Positions 11,354 to 23,628 are shown, numbered from the stretch's first letter. The stretch: 64,000 nt of DNA from Gordius sp. MW1 (GCA_964036665.1 OZ038528.1:20447245-20511244); one strand, 5' to 3'. Notes: generated by a model not told the origin, from the letters alone. Numbers and translations: made by a program.

Positions 11354-11504
11354 ACGATAAATACCGTAGAAGTACCTAAGAATTTCACTATATCTCACCA
11401 CCCCCTTTTTACACATTTTATCGTTTCCCTCGCGTCATAATTAATCTCTGACACTCGTTGGTGTGAAAATTTCTCGCGTATTTTACATAAACATTTTGGG
11501 GGCG

Positions 11505-11595
11505 TAGCCCCTAACGGGGGACTGGGGGAGCAGGAGGTTTGGGGGCGAAGCCCCCAAAGGGGGTCTGGGTACGAAGCCCCCAGTTACGCCATTTT
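11505..11595. repeat. GC-rich hairpin repeat
   Basis: Short inverted blocks such as GGGGGCGTAGCCCC and GGGGGCGAAGCCCCC follow each other. They can form small hairpins, unlike the AT-rich surroundings. It may be an end of a small element inserted next to the retroelement. Confidence 0.5.
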
Positions 11596-11606
11596 ATTCT
11601 ATTAAC

Positions 11607-12660
11607 ATGTTAAAACCGCCAAATTTTAAATATATTGATAACGACAATGCTAAAAGCACCTCAAATATATGGAACGTATTTATGTTGGAAGTAGGAGATA
11701 ACAACAAACCAACAGGAAAAGTTAAATGCAGGCTCTGTAATGCTATCTATAGTCATAACGTCAGAATAGGTAAAACAAGATTAACTATTAAATCCAATAT
11801 CTATTTTAATATAAACTTTTTTTAGGTACAAGTCCTTTAAAGAGGCATGCTTGTGCTTAAAATAAAAAAGAAAGAAATGACAATAATATACTTGTATCAT
11901 GTATCCAAAGGCTCCCATCATAAAATATCAAATATCCCACATGATGACAGAAACAATAAAACAATTCTGGGGAATAATGCTAAAAAGCTTTGTATGTCTA
12001 ATGATGTACAATTGAATGATTTTTCTATGTTTGAAGAAGAAGAACCAGCATTTTCAGCACAACTTGATGAGGTTCAAAAATATATTGAATTGAAATATAC
12101 ATCATCATCTTCTACCTCAAATGAAGCAAATGATGATAATGATCTTACATGATGGAAAAACCACACCTATTAATTTTTTTTTATCTTAGTAAGCTAGCTA
12201 CTCAATACTTAGCTACCCCAGCCTCATCTGGAATGGAAGTAGTGAAAGAACTTTTTCAGCTGCCTGCCGAGTTTTAGAAGAAAGGAGGTCACGGTTGAGC
12301 CCGGAAAATCTAGAATCCATACTATACATCTATCATAATCTAATACCTGGGGGTATTTAAAAATTTTATAAGATGTATACTTTTAATTCTTTTAAAGGTG
12401 AACCAATGGAAATTGAATTATTAAAAGATGGAATTGACACAGATGATTAATTTACTTCATTATATTGTATTTTAATATATATCTAATATAAAAATAAATA
12501 TATTTATACATTGTAAAGATTAAATTTAGGAAGAAAAAATATTTAAGATAGGCTGGGTTTTGTTAGGCATGAGCTGGGCTTAAAAAAAAAGTTTGTGAGC
12601 ATGGGCTGGGTCGACTGAACATGGGCCGGGCTGGCAAAAACCGCCCCATGCAGGACTCTA
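11607..12660 (+). pseudogene. hAT transposase relic with BED zinc finger and hATC end
   Basis: 11607-11825 encodes a BED-type zinc finger start: IWNVF, then VKCRLC with the Cys pair. Between 11847 and 12152 lies a linker with an acidic and serine-rich end. After an in-frame TGA at about 12150, the hAT C-terminal dimerisation motif is readable: KLATQYLATPASS and, after a shift, SSERTFSAACRVLEERRS, SRLSPENLE and ILYIYHNL up to 12360. The central catalytic part is missing. TGCAGGACTCTA at 12649-12660 looks like the right terminus, with GC-rich subterminal repeats before it; no left terminus was found. The copy is inactive. Confidence 0.78.
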
Positions 12661-12770
12661 CAAATTTTCCTCCATTTTGAAGAGGGCAATTGGTATTTTA
12701 ACCATGTAATTTTGCCCTATAACAATCAATTTACCTTCCTCACTAGTTTATAAATTAAAACGAACGTAAA

Positions 12771-14350
12771 TCTATATATATAAAGTAAAGTGTATATATG
12801 TATATATGTATGTAAGGGCTAATCTCTGAAACTACCGGCCCGATTCGCGCGAAAATTTACCCCTAGGTTCCCAGGGCGGCCAGGGGTAAAATAGCTTTTT
12901 CAGATTTCTAAAATTCCTTTTAATTTTCGAGATATTGGGTTTTATGCGTTTTGACGTTCAATAAAATGTCAATCAAACGCACCTCCTCGCGTTCGTTGAA
13001 AATTTGAATATACAGACGGTTCTGTAGTAAAAGTGTATCACTTATAGTAGTTTGTAAAACGTAATCTTTTCTTAACGGTGACAACATAAAATTTATGAAT
13101 TAAATTTCTTAAACGTCATCTTTTCTTAACGGTGACAATCTAAAATTTATGAATTAAATTTCTTAAACGTCATCTTTTCTTAACGGTGACAGGACAACAT
13201 AAAATTTATGAATTAAATTTCTTAACGTCATCTTTTCTTAACGGTGACAACATAAAATTTATGAATTAACCTGAAATAAATAAAATTATAGATTATTTGA
13301 GAAAATATATAGGTGAAGAAGATGAATTTTTCTCATTATCATTAAATGAGATATTTTAAAGGAGAAAGATGAAAGTATATATAATTTAAATGTAATATAA
13401 AATAGTCCAACGTTGATTATTTTGAGTAAATGCTATTTATATATAAATGTCATTATTTATCTATCATTAATTATTATTAAATGAGATATTTAAATGAGAA
13501 TAAATTCTGAAACTACCGGCACGATTCGCGCGAAACATTACCCGTAGGTTCTCAGGGCGGCCAGGTGTAAAATAGCTTTTTCAGATTGCTAAAATTCCTT
13601 TTAGTTTTAAAAATATTTCTCGGCCTTTTGTTTTAAAAAAGGGCTAAATTCTGAAACTTAAGATCCGATTCGGGCGAAAAATTAGCCGTAGATGCCCAGA
13701 TAGGCCAGGGGTAAAATAGCTTTTTCAGATTCCTAAAATACCTTTTTGTTTTAAAAATATCTGACATTTCCCGTCCAGTTTCATTTTTAGCAGCATATAC
13801 AATAATGACGTCATACATACAAAGCTGAAGTTTTCTAGAATTAGATATTTAAAAGTATAATAAAAATGTTACAGTATACGGTTAAAATTATTGGGGTTTA
13901 ACAGACTATTTAAATTAAATAAATAAAATTTAAATTATGCAGTTTTTGTCATTATTATCACGTGGTCGATCATAGAAGCATATTTTTAATAATTATCCAT
14001 CCTTCAATTAATTATTTTATTATATTAAAGAAAATTGTTTTTCAAATAAATCAGCCAACTAGAAAAATAAAATAATGGTATTATTGTATAATAAGTAACA
14101 GCATTAATAAGCAATTTTTTCAAAAACATTTAATTTTAGTCGGATTTGATGACTAAAACAGAATTTTCATTTGCTTTGTATTATTATATAAATATATACT
14201 AAAAATAGTGGGTTCATAAAATCATTCGGACCTTTCACATTATAAATTATTTCATATATGACCCCATTTTAGATAAGTCTTATTAATAGCTTATACTTAA
14301 TTAACCACTTAAGGACTGAGCCAAAGCAACGCTTGGCCGGGCACAGCTAG
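12771..14350 (+). mobile_element. Non-autonomous Helitron
   Basis: The element begins TCTATATATATAAAG, followed by the block CTGAAACTACCGGCCCGA, which resembles the 5' ends of Helitrons known from animals. It ends GGCCGGGCACAGCTAG, a CTRR end, and sits between host A (12770) and T (14351) as Helitrons do. The 105-bp 5' block recurs inside at about 13505-13610 and 13640-13755. No Rep/helicase gene is present, so mobility would need proteins from elsewhere. A related fragment in the opposite direction is at about 61415-61555. Confidence 0.82.
13055..13275. repeat. Tandem repeat, four units of 54-58 bp, inside the Helitron
   Basis: Each unit contains TCTTTTCTTAACGGTGACA followed by AAAATTTATGAATTAA. 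Four units follow one another with small indels. Tandem arrays inside non-autonomous Helitrons are known. Confidence 0.85.
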
Positions 14351-14351
14351 T

Positions 14352-14931
14352 AAATTAATATTATACAAAATAGCAATTAAAATTGATGGCGCTATATAAT
14401 AAAACAAACTTTAATAGCATTTTTTACATTTTTAATTTTTATGGATTTTTTAAATGATATTTATTTTAAAATGCTGTTTTTTATATCTCCCAATTCAATA
14501 TTTTTTTATTTACCTTTTTAAGATTCTTTAATTTGCGAAAATTACGAATTTCTATATGATCGCCACTTTACAATGTGCCTCTCAAGATGGCGGAAAAAAG
14601 GGTACACCTTTTGTGCGTTGATAAGCAGTCTATCTAGTCTATGATTATAATAAAATTTAAGAGGCATTATTGATTTCTATTTTTTCACTGTCTATTTTCC
14701 AGAATTCTAATTAATTATTTAAATTATTTATGGGGGGGGCTCAATATTTATGAAGCCTGTTGATGTTGTTGTTCCTTTTATCATTTATATTCAATAAATG
14801 AAGCTTACGACGCTGCCAAATGAGATTTAGGGGTTATAATACTAAGGGTGCCATTCTTAATATTTCCTTATTCACAATTCTTATCCTAATCACCCTCTAT
14901 ATTGCGCCTAAGACCAATTTATACTTAAAAT
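14352..14931. promoter_or_regulatory. Upstream region of the GPCR gene
   Basis: This is the only space between the Helitron end and the GPCR start codon, so a proximal promoter or 5' UTR should lie here. A CAAGATGGCGG motif at about 14584-14594 matches the known YY1-type promoter element. No TATA box stands out from the AT-rich background. The role is inferred. Confidence 0.35.
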
Positions 14932-17900
14932 ATGAATGCACTACTTTTTCTTGTGCTCCTTATGGCATTAAAATGTAGTGAAATAAACCTAAAAAACGTT
15001 CCAAAAGAAGTTTTATTTCAATTAGGAGATTTGAATATTGCCGCATTGTATAAAATTTATTTGACCGACAATGCAACATATTCGTGCAGTCCTCGACTCA
15101 ATGACGCATCCATAATCAGCGCTCTTGCTACCATCTATACAATAAAAAGGATGAATCAATTATTATTTTTCCCCAAATACAATATTTCCATTGGTTTTCT
15201 TCTTTTACCTACGTGCGATGATATGTCAGTTGCCCAGGTACACACTGCATATTTTAAACAAATAAATATATGTAAAATTGCTTATATATGTAGTCAAGAA
15301 TTTTCAATCCGTTTATATAAATGTCATTGTTTAAAGTCGGTTTATTTGGATATTTCCCTCTACCTACGCTATCAATCCAAATACACCGACTTTAAACAAT
15401 GACATTTATAATTGCTTATATGTTTTTGTATGTAAAGGTACAAGCTATTTTTTTGGGAAAGATGAAGAAGCAAATCAATATAATTGGTACTATAGGACCT
15501 ACGTCAAGTGCTAATTCAATGGTTGTTTCACCATTGCTTACTTATTACAACATACCACATATATCGCCCGAGGCTAATTCCCATGAACTCTGCAGTAACA
15601 GGTTTTTTAAAATAGTTCACTTTACTTGATTTATCTTCGAATATTTAAAATTTAACCGTAATATTCAATTGTATAAATTTACCTTAAAGTAATTTTTTAC
15701 GAAAAGATGCTAAAAAAAGAATTAGTATAAGTTCATATAACTAAAGTTATGATTTTTAGATATATTATGAGTGAACAATTTGCATGATCGGATCAAGAAC
15801 AAGTTACAATTTTGTTGCTTGTTTAGTATTATTAACAAAGGGGTTCCCAATGCTTAGGCTATCCTCGCTTTAAATAATGGGAAGATAATCATTTGTAATT
15901 TTTGGCAACATATATTTAAAATATAGACCATGCGATAGGGTAAATATTGTGTATTGTAGAATATTATTAAAAACCGTAGCTATTTATTAAAACCAAATAT
16001 GTGTATGATTTTGTCCATATAAGTGTTATACTACGCGCATGGTTGAGTGCTAGAGTTGACGTCAATATGGAAACTTATATTGCCTAAGTGACTTATTGTG
16101 AGATTACAAACAGCGCGCCACTCCGATTCCAGTAGCTGTTTACCACACTAAGGTCGTCATCTTCTTTAAATATTTGGATGAGGGGTGACGTTCGCCAGGC
16201 CTGACAGCCTTGTTGAAGATGTGATATATTTCACACCTTTTGAAAGAAGGTGTGTTGAACTTGAAAGCGGATTCTGAACACGCGAGCTCTTGTTCAAAGA
16301 CAAAGCTTATACAAATTACGCCTCACTGAACAGGATATTAGCACCATAAAAATCCATCTAGCCAGCTTAAACTACTTAATACCAAGGTTCAAAAAGTCGT
16401 AATTATTAAATGATATTTGAAAATAATCAATATCTATGCCAGGATGATACTTTCAATCTGAAATATCCTTTACATTATAAAGTGCTTTCTTTTTGTTAGA
16501 CTAAGAATGCCTTAATATTACAATTTCCAAGCTCACATCACTTGAATGAGTATAGTTCACATTCTTTAGATTTATAATATCGACTGAAAAAATCGAGCAC
16601 CCACTTTTTTAATTCTTGCTAATAAAAGTGAATTGTAAATACATATATTGTAAAAACATTGCTAATTAAAACGATAATTATTGCTCTAACTGAGGTATTG
16701 GGCAGATTGTAGGCTAATAAGGCGTTGAGCAGTCTTGGGTTCAAAATGTCACAGTCCAAAATGTCGCACGAATATCACGAAAAATTAAATCTCAAATGGG
16801 GAGGGAATTTGATGTGCATCTAAACCTAACCCAAACCCTAACCTAAAACGCTGACCTAAAACACTACCCAATGGAAATTATGCGCTTGCGCAATGAGTAA
16901 TTGCGAATCTCACGATGTGGCTTAGTTGCATTTTGGACTGTGACATATGATACCCGTTGAGCAAACAGGGGAAGGTAAGCTGTTATTCAGTAAATCTTAT
17001 ATCGTATAAGAGCAAGTTGGTTTAACTTACGTATATTTCTTTTCCCTCTACTTATTATTTTTACTAACTCTTCATACAATTCTGATTACAATCTTAACTA
17101 CTGCTTATAAAGCTAACCTAGATAAGATTGTTTATTTTAAGAGACAATATAAATTTTGTAAAGATTTACATATTTAGCCAGAAAGAATATTGTTATTCAA
17201 CTTTCTCTCCCTCAGATTATTTAATTTTAAATTGATGTACTGGAAATAAATGCAGAGGATTGCGATGTCATATAGTCAGTCATTTAATTAACACCGACTG
17301 CACGATTAAACATGCATAAACATAGGGTATTTTATATGTAATGACACTCTTTATCATATGATTGATTATTTACAAATATGAAACCATTTCTTAAATTCAA
17401 GCCTATTTCTTATAACTTAATATTACATATCTTTTAAAAAATTATCATATAATTGCTAGGAATATTATCTTAAACGGTCCAAATCTGTTTTCAAAGTCCC
17501 GTTAAAAAATGACTGTTTAAAATAGAAACAGAAAGCTGGAGTACATCTTCAGTCGGTGCAATGGACTAATACACAAAGGTTATGGGACTCACAGTGATGA
17601 CAAGTAAGGAATTAGTTTCGAAGAGGGTGTTAATAGCATGCTTAAATGTTGTCACGATAACAGGAAAAAGCGTCGAGGTTGCACAAATGCTAAAAACGGT
17701 GAACATCGCCTGTCTACCAGAGACGAGGCGGAAACCAAAGTGTGGGGGTTAGAGAGGGTTATAAGCTATTTTACTATGTGTAATTAAATCGCGGGTCGGT
17801 ATCGTGCTATGCGATTCGTTAAATCAGACGTTTAGAAAGATTAATATGGGTGAAGATTGCAGATCAAGGAGGCCATCTGGCTCTTATGTATGCGTATGCT

Positions 17901-20900
17901 CAACATATTGGGTATATGGATAATAAAAAACAATTTTTTGTATTTAGCTAGTGAGGGGATAGAATACGAGAGCGAAAGCTAAATGTGGCAGAGTGGCCAT
18001 TGCCTAAAGACAAAGGAAGAGACGCTGGCTATAGTTAACACCTTCTTTCAAAAGAAGATCAAATCGTGATAATAGAAGCATTTTACTCAGACTATATGTA
18101 TATACGACGGAAAGATCTGTAGAGGATCAAGAATTACAAAACAATAACGGAAGAAGTCGCCGGGTAACATCGTCCAGTTATGCATCTTGAAAAAAGGTTG
18201 TTTTTGGAAAGAAGACGGTCTCAAGGCCAAATAAGTGACCGACACGATTGAAAATAACCTAAGTGGCATCGATAACAAGAGAGACTTATACTTTGAAAGA
18301 ACGCGAATGATTTAAATCGAATAGTATTAAATATGGAGGTGCCGGGGAAGAGCAAAAGATTTAATGTTACGTGGGAACAGCAAATGAACAAAATTATAAT
18401 GGATAATAAGTTTAGTTCTATCATGCCCTTACTTTTGCATGCTTAAAAAAGGAGATCTTATCATTGCTGCTAGTGTTGTTAAAACGCTCAATATAGATGC
18501 GCTTTTATCGTGTCCTACTCTGGTAGTGAGCAAACATCTCGTACTATTTCCATCAAGCGTACCTGGCATCGAGCAAAGTTGCTTGAAACAAATCATGGTA
18601 TCGAGCAGGGTTGTTTGAAACTAAACATGGTATAAGCATATTTCCTCGTGGCGTACCATTTATTTAGGAAGCGGCATTGTATATTTTAGTGCGATTTCAA
18701 TTTATACGTAAATGCTAATTAATATAATTTGAATTATAAATCAATTGATTAAAGTGTTATAAAATAATTAAAAAATATATTACTTTAATTTATGGTTTTA
18801 CCTTGGCAACAATTGTCGTTTATGGAGCTAAACAAATACTTTCAATGAGGTGAGTCAAGGTGTCATAAAGTACTTACAAACATTAAGTTTAAATTTGTTA
18901 ACTTATCTTGGTGACAATTGTCATAGTAGTCTTTATGGAGCTAAATAAATACTTTACACGAAAATATACATTAACACATCGACACATTACCATTTTGAAA
19001 AAATTACGTTTTACAAGATCTTTAGCTTTATGATTTAGTTACATTCTTATAAAAGTATAGCCTTTAAACTATGATCATTCTTATATAAAACTTATTACAT
19101 TACCTAAAATAGTAATTGCAACTATATTGGTTAAGCTAATTTAATATCATGCAAAGAAAGCTAACAGCCTTTAGTAAGAACAAATTAATCTTCTCTTATT
19201 CATTACAAATGGGCATAAAAAGATTTCGGTTATACATAAAATCATGTCCATGCCTTGCCAGCACACATTTGGTTTAGAAGTCGGATATAAAAATAATGAT
19301 TTAATTATTGCGCAATACACATTAGTTTTTGTTTTAAAAATAATTTGCTAGTCTCATGCCTTTATAAGTTAATATTATAGTTCATATTTAACAACACTCA
19401 TAATTTTTTTAAATATTTGCAGGTACAATAACTTCTTCAGGGTCAGCACGGATCAAAATAACTTATTAATAGCTCTTATTGCTATTTTAAAACATTTCCG
19501 CTGGAATTTAGTCTCCATAGTATATAATACTGATAAATATTTTTTCTGGTATTACAAACAAATCATTTTGAGACAACGAAAATTTGCTTATTGCCTTTGC
19601 AAACACATAGTACTAACCGATAGCGCCCTACAAAATACTTCGTTCAGCCTGTTACACGAAAACTCTAAATGTCGTGTTGTATTATTGTTTATTATACCAT
19701 CTCAATATATCCAAGTTTTAAGGAGGATCAAAGAGGATAACCCAAAAACTAGATTTATCTTTATAACCCTGAATGTATGGCCTCGGACAGATTTATTGGT
19801 TGAAAATGACTTGGCTTATATGGTTGAAGGGGCCATAACTGTTCTTGAATTTGGCAGAAATACGGACGATTTTTTAGACTGGATGACACATGGTCAAAGA
19901 ATCAAAGACTACTTGTTCCATCCGTGGTTTAGAAGCTTGAAATTGACGCTAGACAAATTTCATAACATTAATAACAACACTGCTAGGAGTGAATTGAGTA
20001 AGACCTTTGATAGGATTGGAACAGATATAGATGAACGCGTATCCTTGTCAATGGATGCTACAATGGCAATGTTGTTGGCTTTGGATGATGCTTTAACTAA
20101 AAATTGTTTGTTTGTTCTTTCGCAAACATCACAACGCAAGGAAGGAAAGATAAAATGCGCTCTGTCTATAAATTTAATACCTTTTATAGATAATGTATCT
20201 TTTGTAGGGTCTACTGGATATATACATTTTGAAAATCAAAAGTCAATTAATAGGCCACTAAAAATAAGTAACTTTCAGGTCATGGGTCCCGATAAATATG
20301 AACTTGTTACTACAGCCATTTTTACTCCAAGCCAATCAATGGTAGTTTGTGAAGAACAGGAGATTAGTGGTACTATTAAGGTTTTAAAAAATTTTCATTG
20401 GGGACCATACTCATATAAAACAGCCAAACATGCTCCTACTAGTTCCTGTTCAGCCCCGTGTAGGTCAGATGAATATGCTATAACAACGGATAACGAATGT
20501 TGTTGGAGGTGCAGAAAGTGTTCAATACGAGAAATACATGTCTTAATCGGCCTTCCTTACAATTTTTATAATAAAGCAAAATCTAGTCTTATTGAATGTG
20601 TACCATGTTCTAACCTAGATTGGCCTAACCCTACAAAATCATTTTGCATCCCACTTCGCAGAGTTTGGATAAAAAGCACAGGAGCACCTTACTTTATCCT
20701 TGTTGTTTTAGCTGCCCTAGGCGTCGCCATTATCATTTCAATGGTTATTTACTATATATACTATTATCAAGCTTTGCCTTTTCAACTGGATATAAGATTT
20801 ATAATGCATACTCAATATCTAAGTCTTGCAATGGGGTTCATCTCAATTCTGATTTTAACAACGGCATTGCCCAGTCGGGTCATTTGTGGGAGCGGCATGT

Positions 20901-21985
20901 TTTTGTATTCGCTTTCTTTCACGGCCACATCTATAACACTGACATCCAAGCTCACATTAATAAATCGAAGATTAGGATGTGTGTATACGGGGTATAAACA
21001 AAAAGATGCAGAAAGAAACGTCAAATACTTGATACTTATCATCTGCATTTTGCAAGTATACAATTTTCTAAAGCAATCCTTGACTCACATTTGCTAATAA
21101 TGCGCAGATCTCTAATTTAAAATTTTCATAATTAAACTGAGCATTATTTGGACGCTTTGCATTGAAATAAGAATTTAATATTATTAGCTGATTGGTTTTA
21201 GTTAGATATTTGGTAGTCGATCTGCACCATATCAACATTTATTTTGTCGAATTTGAGCAATATTTTTGCATTTATACTTTACCATTGTACTTTAGGTAAT
21301 ATTAAGAAGTATGTCTTTCAATAAAAAATAGACTTTAAGTTAAGGTTATAAATTATAAAAAATGTATCTTCGTTCTGCAAACGGTCGGTTCTTTAAAATA
21401 GCATGCATACTTATGATATTAATTAATGGAATAATATTTATATTATATACAATTATTATCATTACCCATAAAATGCATAGCGATTAATATTATATACAGG
21501 CCATTTTGGAGATCGTATATATTATGTTTGGTTCCATTGCACCAATGAGAGTTGAGGTCTACAAAAATAAGAATTTACTTAACAATCAAATCAATAATAT
21601 GCCGTTTCTACAAGAATACTGTACACCTTATCCCACGAACTTTGAATATCTAACCGTTCAAATTATATTACATATTTCCCTTCTCTTAACCCAATTATTT
21701 TACGCTTTTAAAGTTTTAGGCAGCCGCACTTTTAAGGAAATAGCTAAGATTAAATTAAATTCTTACATAAACACATGCCTTTACGTCATAGCTGTGAGTC
21801 AGTACTTGTTCGTCACGTCATTCTCTTGTATCTTAACCATTCTCTTTATCTATGCTATAATGTTGTATGTTACTCTTTACCTCAATTACTATTACAAAAT
21901 AACCCAAGCAACCACTAATCATGTGTCAGAAAGCAGATCAGGTGTGGCGGCCGATCAGGGGGAGAATCGTTCGGGCATAGACTAA
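14932..21985 (+). CDS. Metabotropic glutamate receptor-like class C GPCR
   Basis: Four exons join in phase: 14932-15237, 15438-15601, 19423-21055 and 21500-21985, about 862 residues. A hydrophobic N-terminus (MNALLFLVLLMALKC) is a likely signal peptide. A Venus-flytrap ligand-binding domain follows, with IGTIGPTSSANSMVVSPLL and YNIPHIS at the positions of the mGluR binding lobe. The cysteine-rich domain is near residues 499-575 (CSAPCRSDEYA, CCWRCRKC, CVPC). Seven membrane segments lie between about 580 and 845. It should act at the plasma membrane as a receptor for a small ligand, signalling through G proteins. It is divergent: the usual TM6 and TM7 signatures are weak, and the cytoplasmic tail is only about 20 residues. 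The ligand cannot be predicted. Intron 2 (3.8 kb) holds transposon relics. Confidence 0.9.
15316..15410. mobile_element. Palindromic mini-element in GPCR intron 1
   Basis: Two 36-bp arms (15316-15351 and 15375-15410) are inverted copies with one mismatch around a 23-bp loop. It fills nearly half of the 200-bp intron. The arm block AATGTCATTGT recurs in the palindrome at 42495-42560, so this is a dispersed family and not a chance hairpin. Confidence 0.8.
16748..16944. mobile_element. MITE with TIR GTCACAGTCCAAAATG in GPCR intron 2
   Basis: The left end GTCACAGTCCAAAATG is matched by CATTTTGGACTGTGAC at the right end. The 197-bp element is non-coding and includes telomere-like CCTAACCC pieces near 16828. 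A TSD could not be defined. Confidence 0.75.
17600..18420 (+). pseudogene. Decayed RTE LINE fragment in GPCR intron 2
   Basis: Frame-broken pieces match the endonuclease of the LINE at 5.1-8.2 kb: TGKSVEVAQMLK near 17675 and VKIADQGG near 17860. A piece like the extreme C-terminus (EVPGKSKRF near 18335) follows, so the RT part is deleted. It lies in the same direction as the host gene. Confidence 0.75.
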
Positions 21986-22082
21986 TCCTAACGCAATTTC
22001 ACACTGCAATCAATCATCTTTTTTGAGTATATATCTTATAAAACTAATTGATTTTAACCGTTGTCAAAATTTATTTATGATA

Positions 22083-22088
22083 AATAAA
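22083..22088 (+). terminator. Likely poly(A) signal of the GPCR gene
   Basis: AATAAA lies 98 bp after the stop codon, the first well-placed signal. In such AT-rich DNA the motif is frequent, so this is a likely but unproven site. Confidence 0.5.
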
Positions 22089-22834
22089 ATTAGGTAGCCT
22101 TTTATTTGTTAAAGCGAGTAACGAGGTGTGATGACTAGATTTGTTAGTTTAGGTTCGCCTTTATAGACTTTTATAATTTGGCCCGGTGATGCGCACTTTT
22201 GCTTAAATCTGCTTATCAAAAAGATGCAAATGAATTACTATCTCAACTAACGAAGCAGATTACTAATTTGATTTATTGTAACGAGAATTTAACTAGAAGA
22301 CTTACGTCCCTAATTAAAAATGGCGATAGCCTGACATGCTTAATGAGTTTATGATTATTACAGTATAGGGATTTATTATTATTATTTAAATCTTAAATAG
22401 TTAATTGGAACTTGAGTGACAATTTTTATGCTTTTTTAATCTATAAGACACTATCCATGCTTCATTATATTTATCTATACACCAGTCATCTATGATTAAA
22501 CTCATACTTCAGCAATTTTAAAAATAAATTTTCATTTATTTAAAATAAAATGAGATGTCTATTTGCTATCTTTATACTCTTTCACGGAATAAAATTGCCG
22601 CTACACTGACGTAGTGCTCTTACAAGTCTTTAATTCCTCTTGTCAATGGCCCCTTTTGGATCACTTGAAAAAAAATTCTTACATTGCTACAAAGGGTAAA
22701 GTGCTGATAATTCTCGATTTGCCACCCCCCCCCTTCCTTTTCCATAATACTAATTGTAACTAAGCACCTGCTGTATGACTCCTTAATTTAATCAAAAGAT
22801 TCTTTCATTTGTTCCTTTACGATATCAAATTTAA
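22089..22834. other. Spacer without recognised features
   Basis: Apart from a C run near 22724-22733 I see no gene, repeat boundary or RNA. Confidence 0.5.
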
Positions 22835-23065
22835 AAAACAAGAACAATCATAAGAGTCAAAAAAAACCCGGGATTCGAACCCAAAAACTAGTTAAATCAA
22901 TTAATAACCATATATTCGAATTCCAAGCAGTCTCAGTGGTAAACATAAACAACGACGGAAAGACACTAAAGAGCGTGACAAGACACGTTCGGTGCGGACT
23001 TCGGAAAATGGAAAGCGAGCCCATAAATTGCATAGCAATTAATAGACTAGTAAGGTGACAGGGTA
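22835..23065 (-). repeat. tRNA-box-containing dispersed repeat (partial copy)
   Basis: On the minus strand it starts TAATTGCTATGCAATTTATG, contains GGGTTCGAATCCCGGG (a perfect Pol III B-box consensus) and ends in TTTTTTTTGACTCTTATGAT. The same arrangement opens the larger composites at 29786-30648 (minus) and 59935-62194 (plus). It looks like a SINE or a Helitron-like element that has captured part of a tRNA. An A box is not certain. Confidence 0.6.
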
Positions 23066-23471
23066 AAATACTGAGAAGGCGATATAAAATAAAAAATAGG
23101 CTCATTCGTTTAATTATTTATTACTCAAATGAAGATTGCCAAATTCAAATATTAACAGCGATTAAGGTAATGAACATAAATAATTCAAGGTAGATTATTT
23201 TGGGGATCAAATCCGAAACGTTGCCTTGATTTAAATTTTGTTAATTTTTAGAGAATCATTTTAATTGAAATATTAGATTTCGTGGTTTTATCTAATAGCA
23301 TAATGGGCGTGGATGCCTAGTGAGAGAATACGGCTCAAATTCGGCTCACGAAAGTTTCTTTAAAAGTTGTAAAATGTATCTCACCGCCAACATGGCTGTC
23401 AGGCCTGGATCGTCGAGGGTCTATCCTATCTCTACAGAAGCTGACCACAAAGTGTTACATACAGCTATTCG

Positions 23472-23628
23472 AATGGGCGTACGCAGGGGGCCCCTAATTT
23501 ACGAGAAAAAAAGTTTTTCAATGCAAAAACATTGAAAAATTAAAAAATTTTATGTTTTGCCCCTCTCTAAATGAACTTTTAAACGTTTTGCCCCCCCCCC
23601 CCTAATTCAAAACCTGGGTACGCCCATG
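23472..23628. mobile_element. hAT-type MITE with 8-bp TSD
   Basis: The ends AATGGGCGTACGC and GGTACGCCCATG are inverted repeats. The TSD GCTATTCG lies at 23464-23471 and 23629-23636. It has the same G-run/C-run layout as 2773-2938. Confidence 0.85.

Larger units (their letters stand above)
8681..11472 (+). mobile_element. Compact RT/RNase H retroelement between direct repeats
   Basis: A direct repeat of about 60 bp lies at both ends. The core, starting CTCGCGTCATAATTAATC, is exact for 44 bp at 8698-8741 and 11429-11472. Between them, in several frames on the plus strand, lie a gag-like region, a reverse transcriptase and an RNase H. I find no integrase, tyrosine recombinase or endonuclease. 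The RT type, with the LDDILIYG box, and the RNase H point to the LTR/DIRS side of retroelements, not to LINEs. The short repeats could be very short LTRs or part of the split repeats of DIRS/Ngaro-like elements. Stops and frameshifts show that the copy is dead. Confidence 0.6.

Noticed and set aside
13055..13275. Possible CRISPR array from regularly spaced repeats
   Set aside because: The units are contiguous without unique spacers, lie inside a Helitron, and the genome is eukaryotic.
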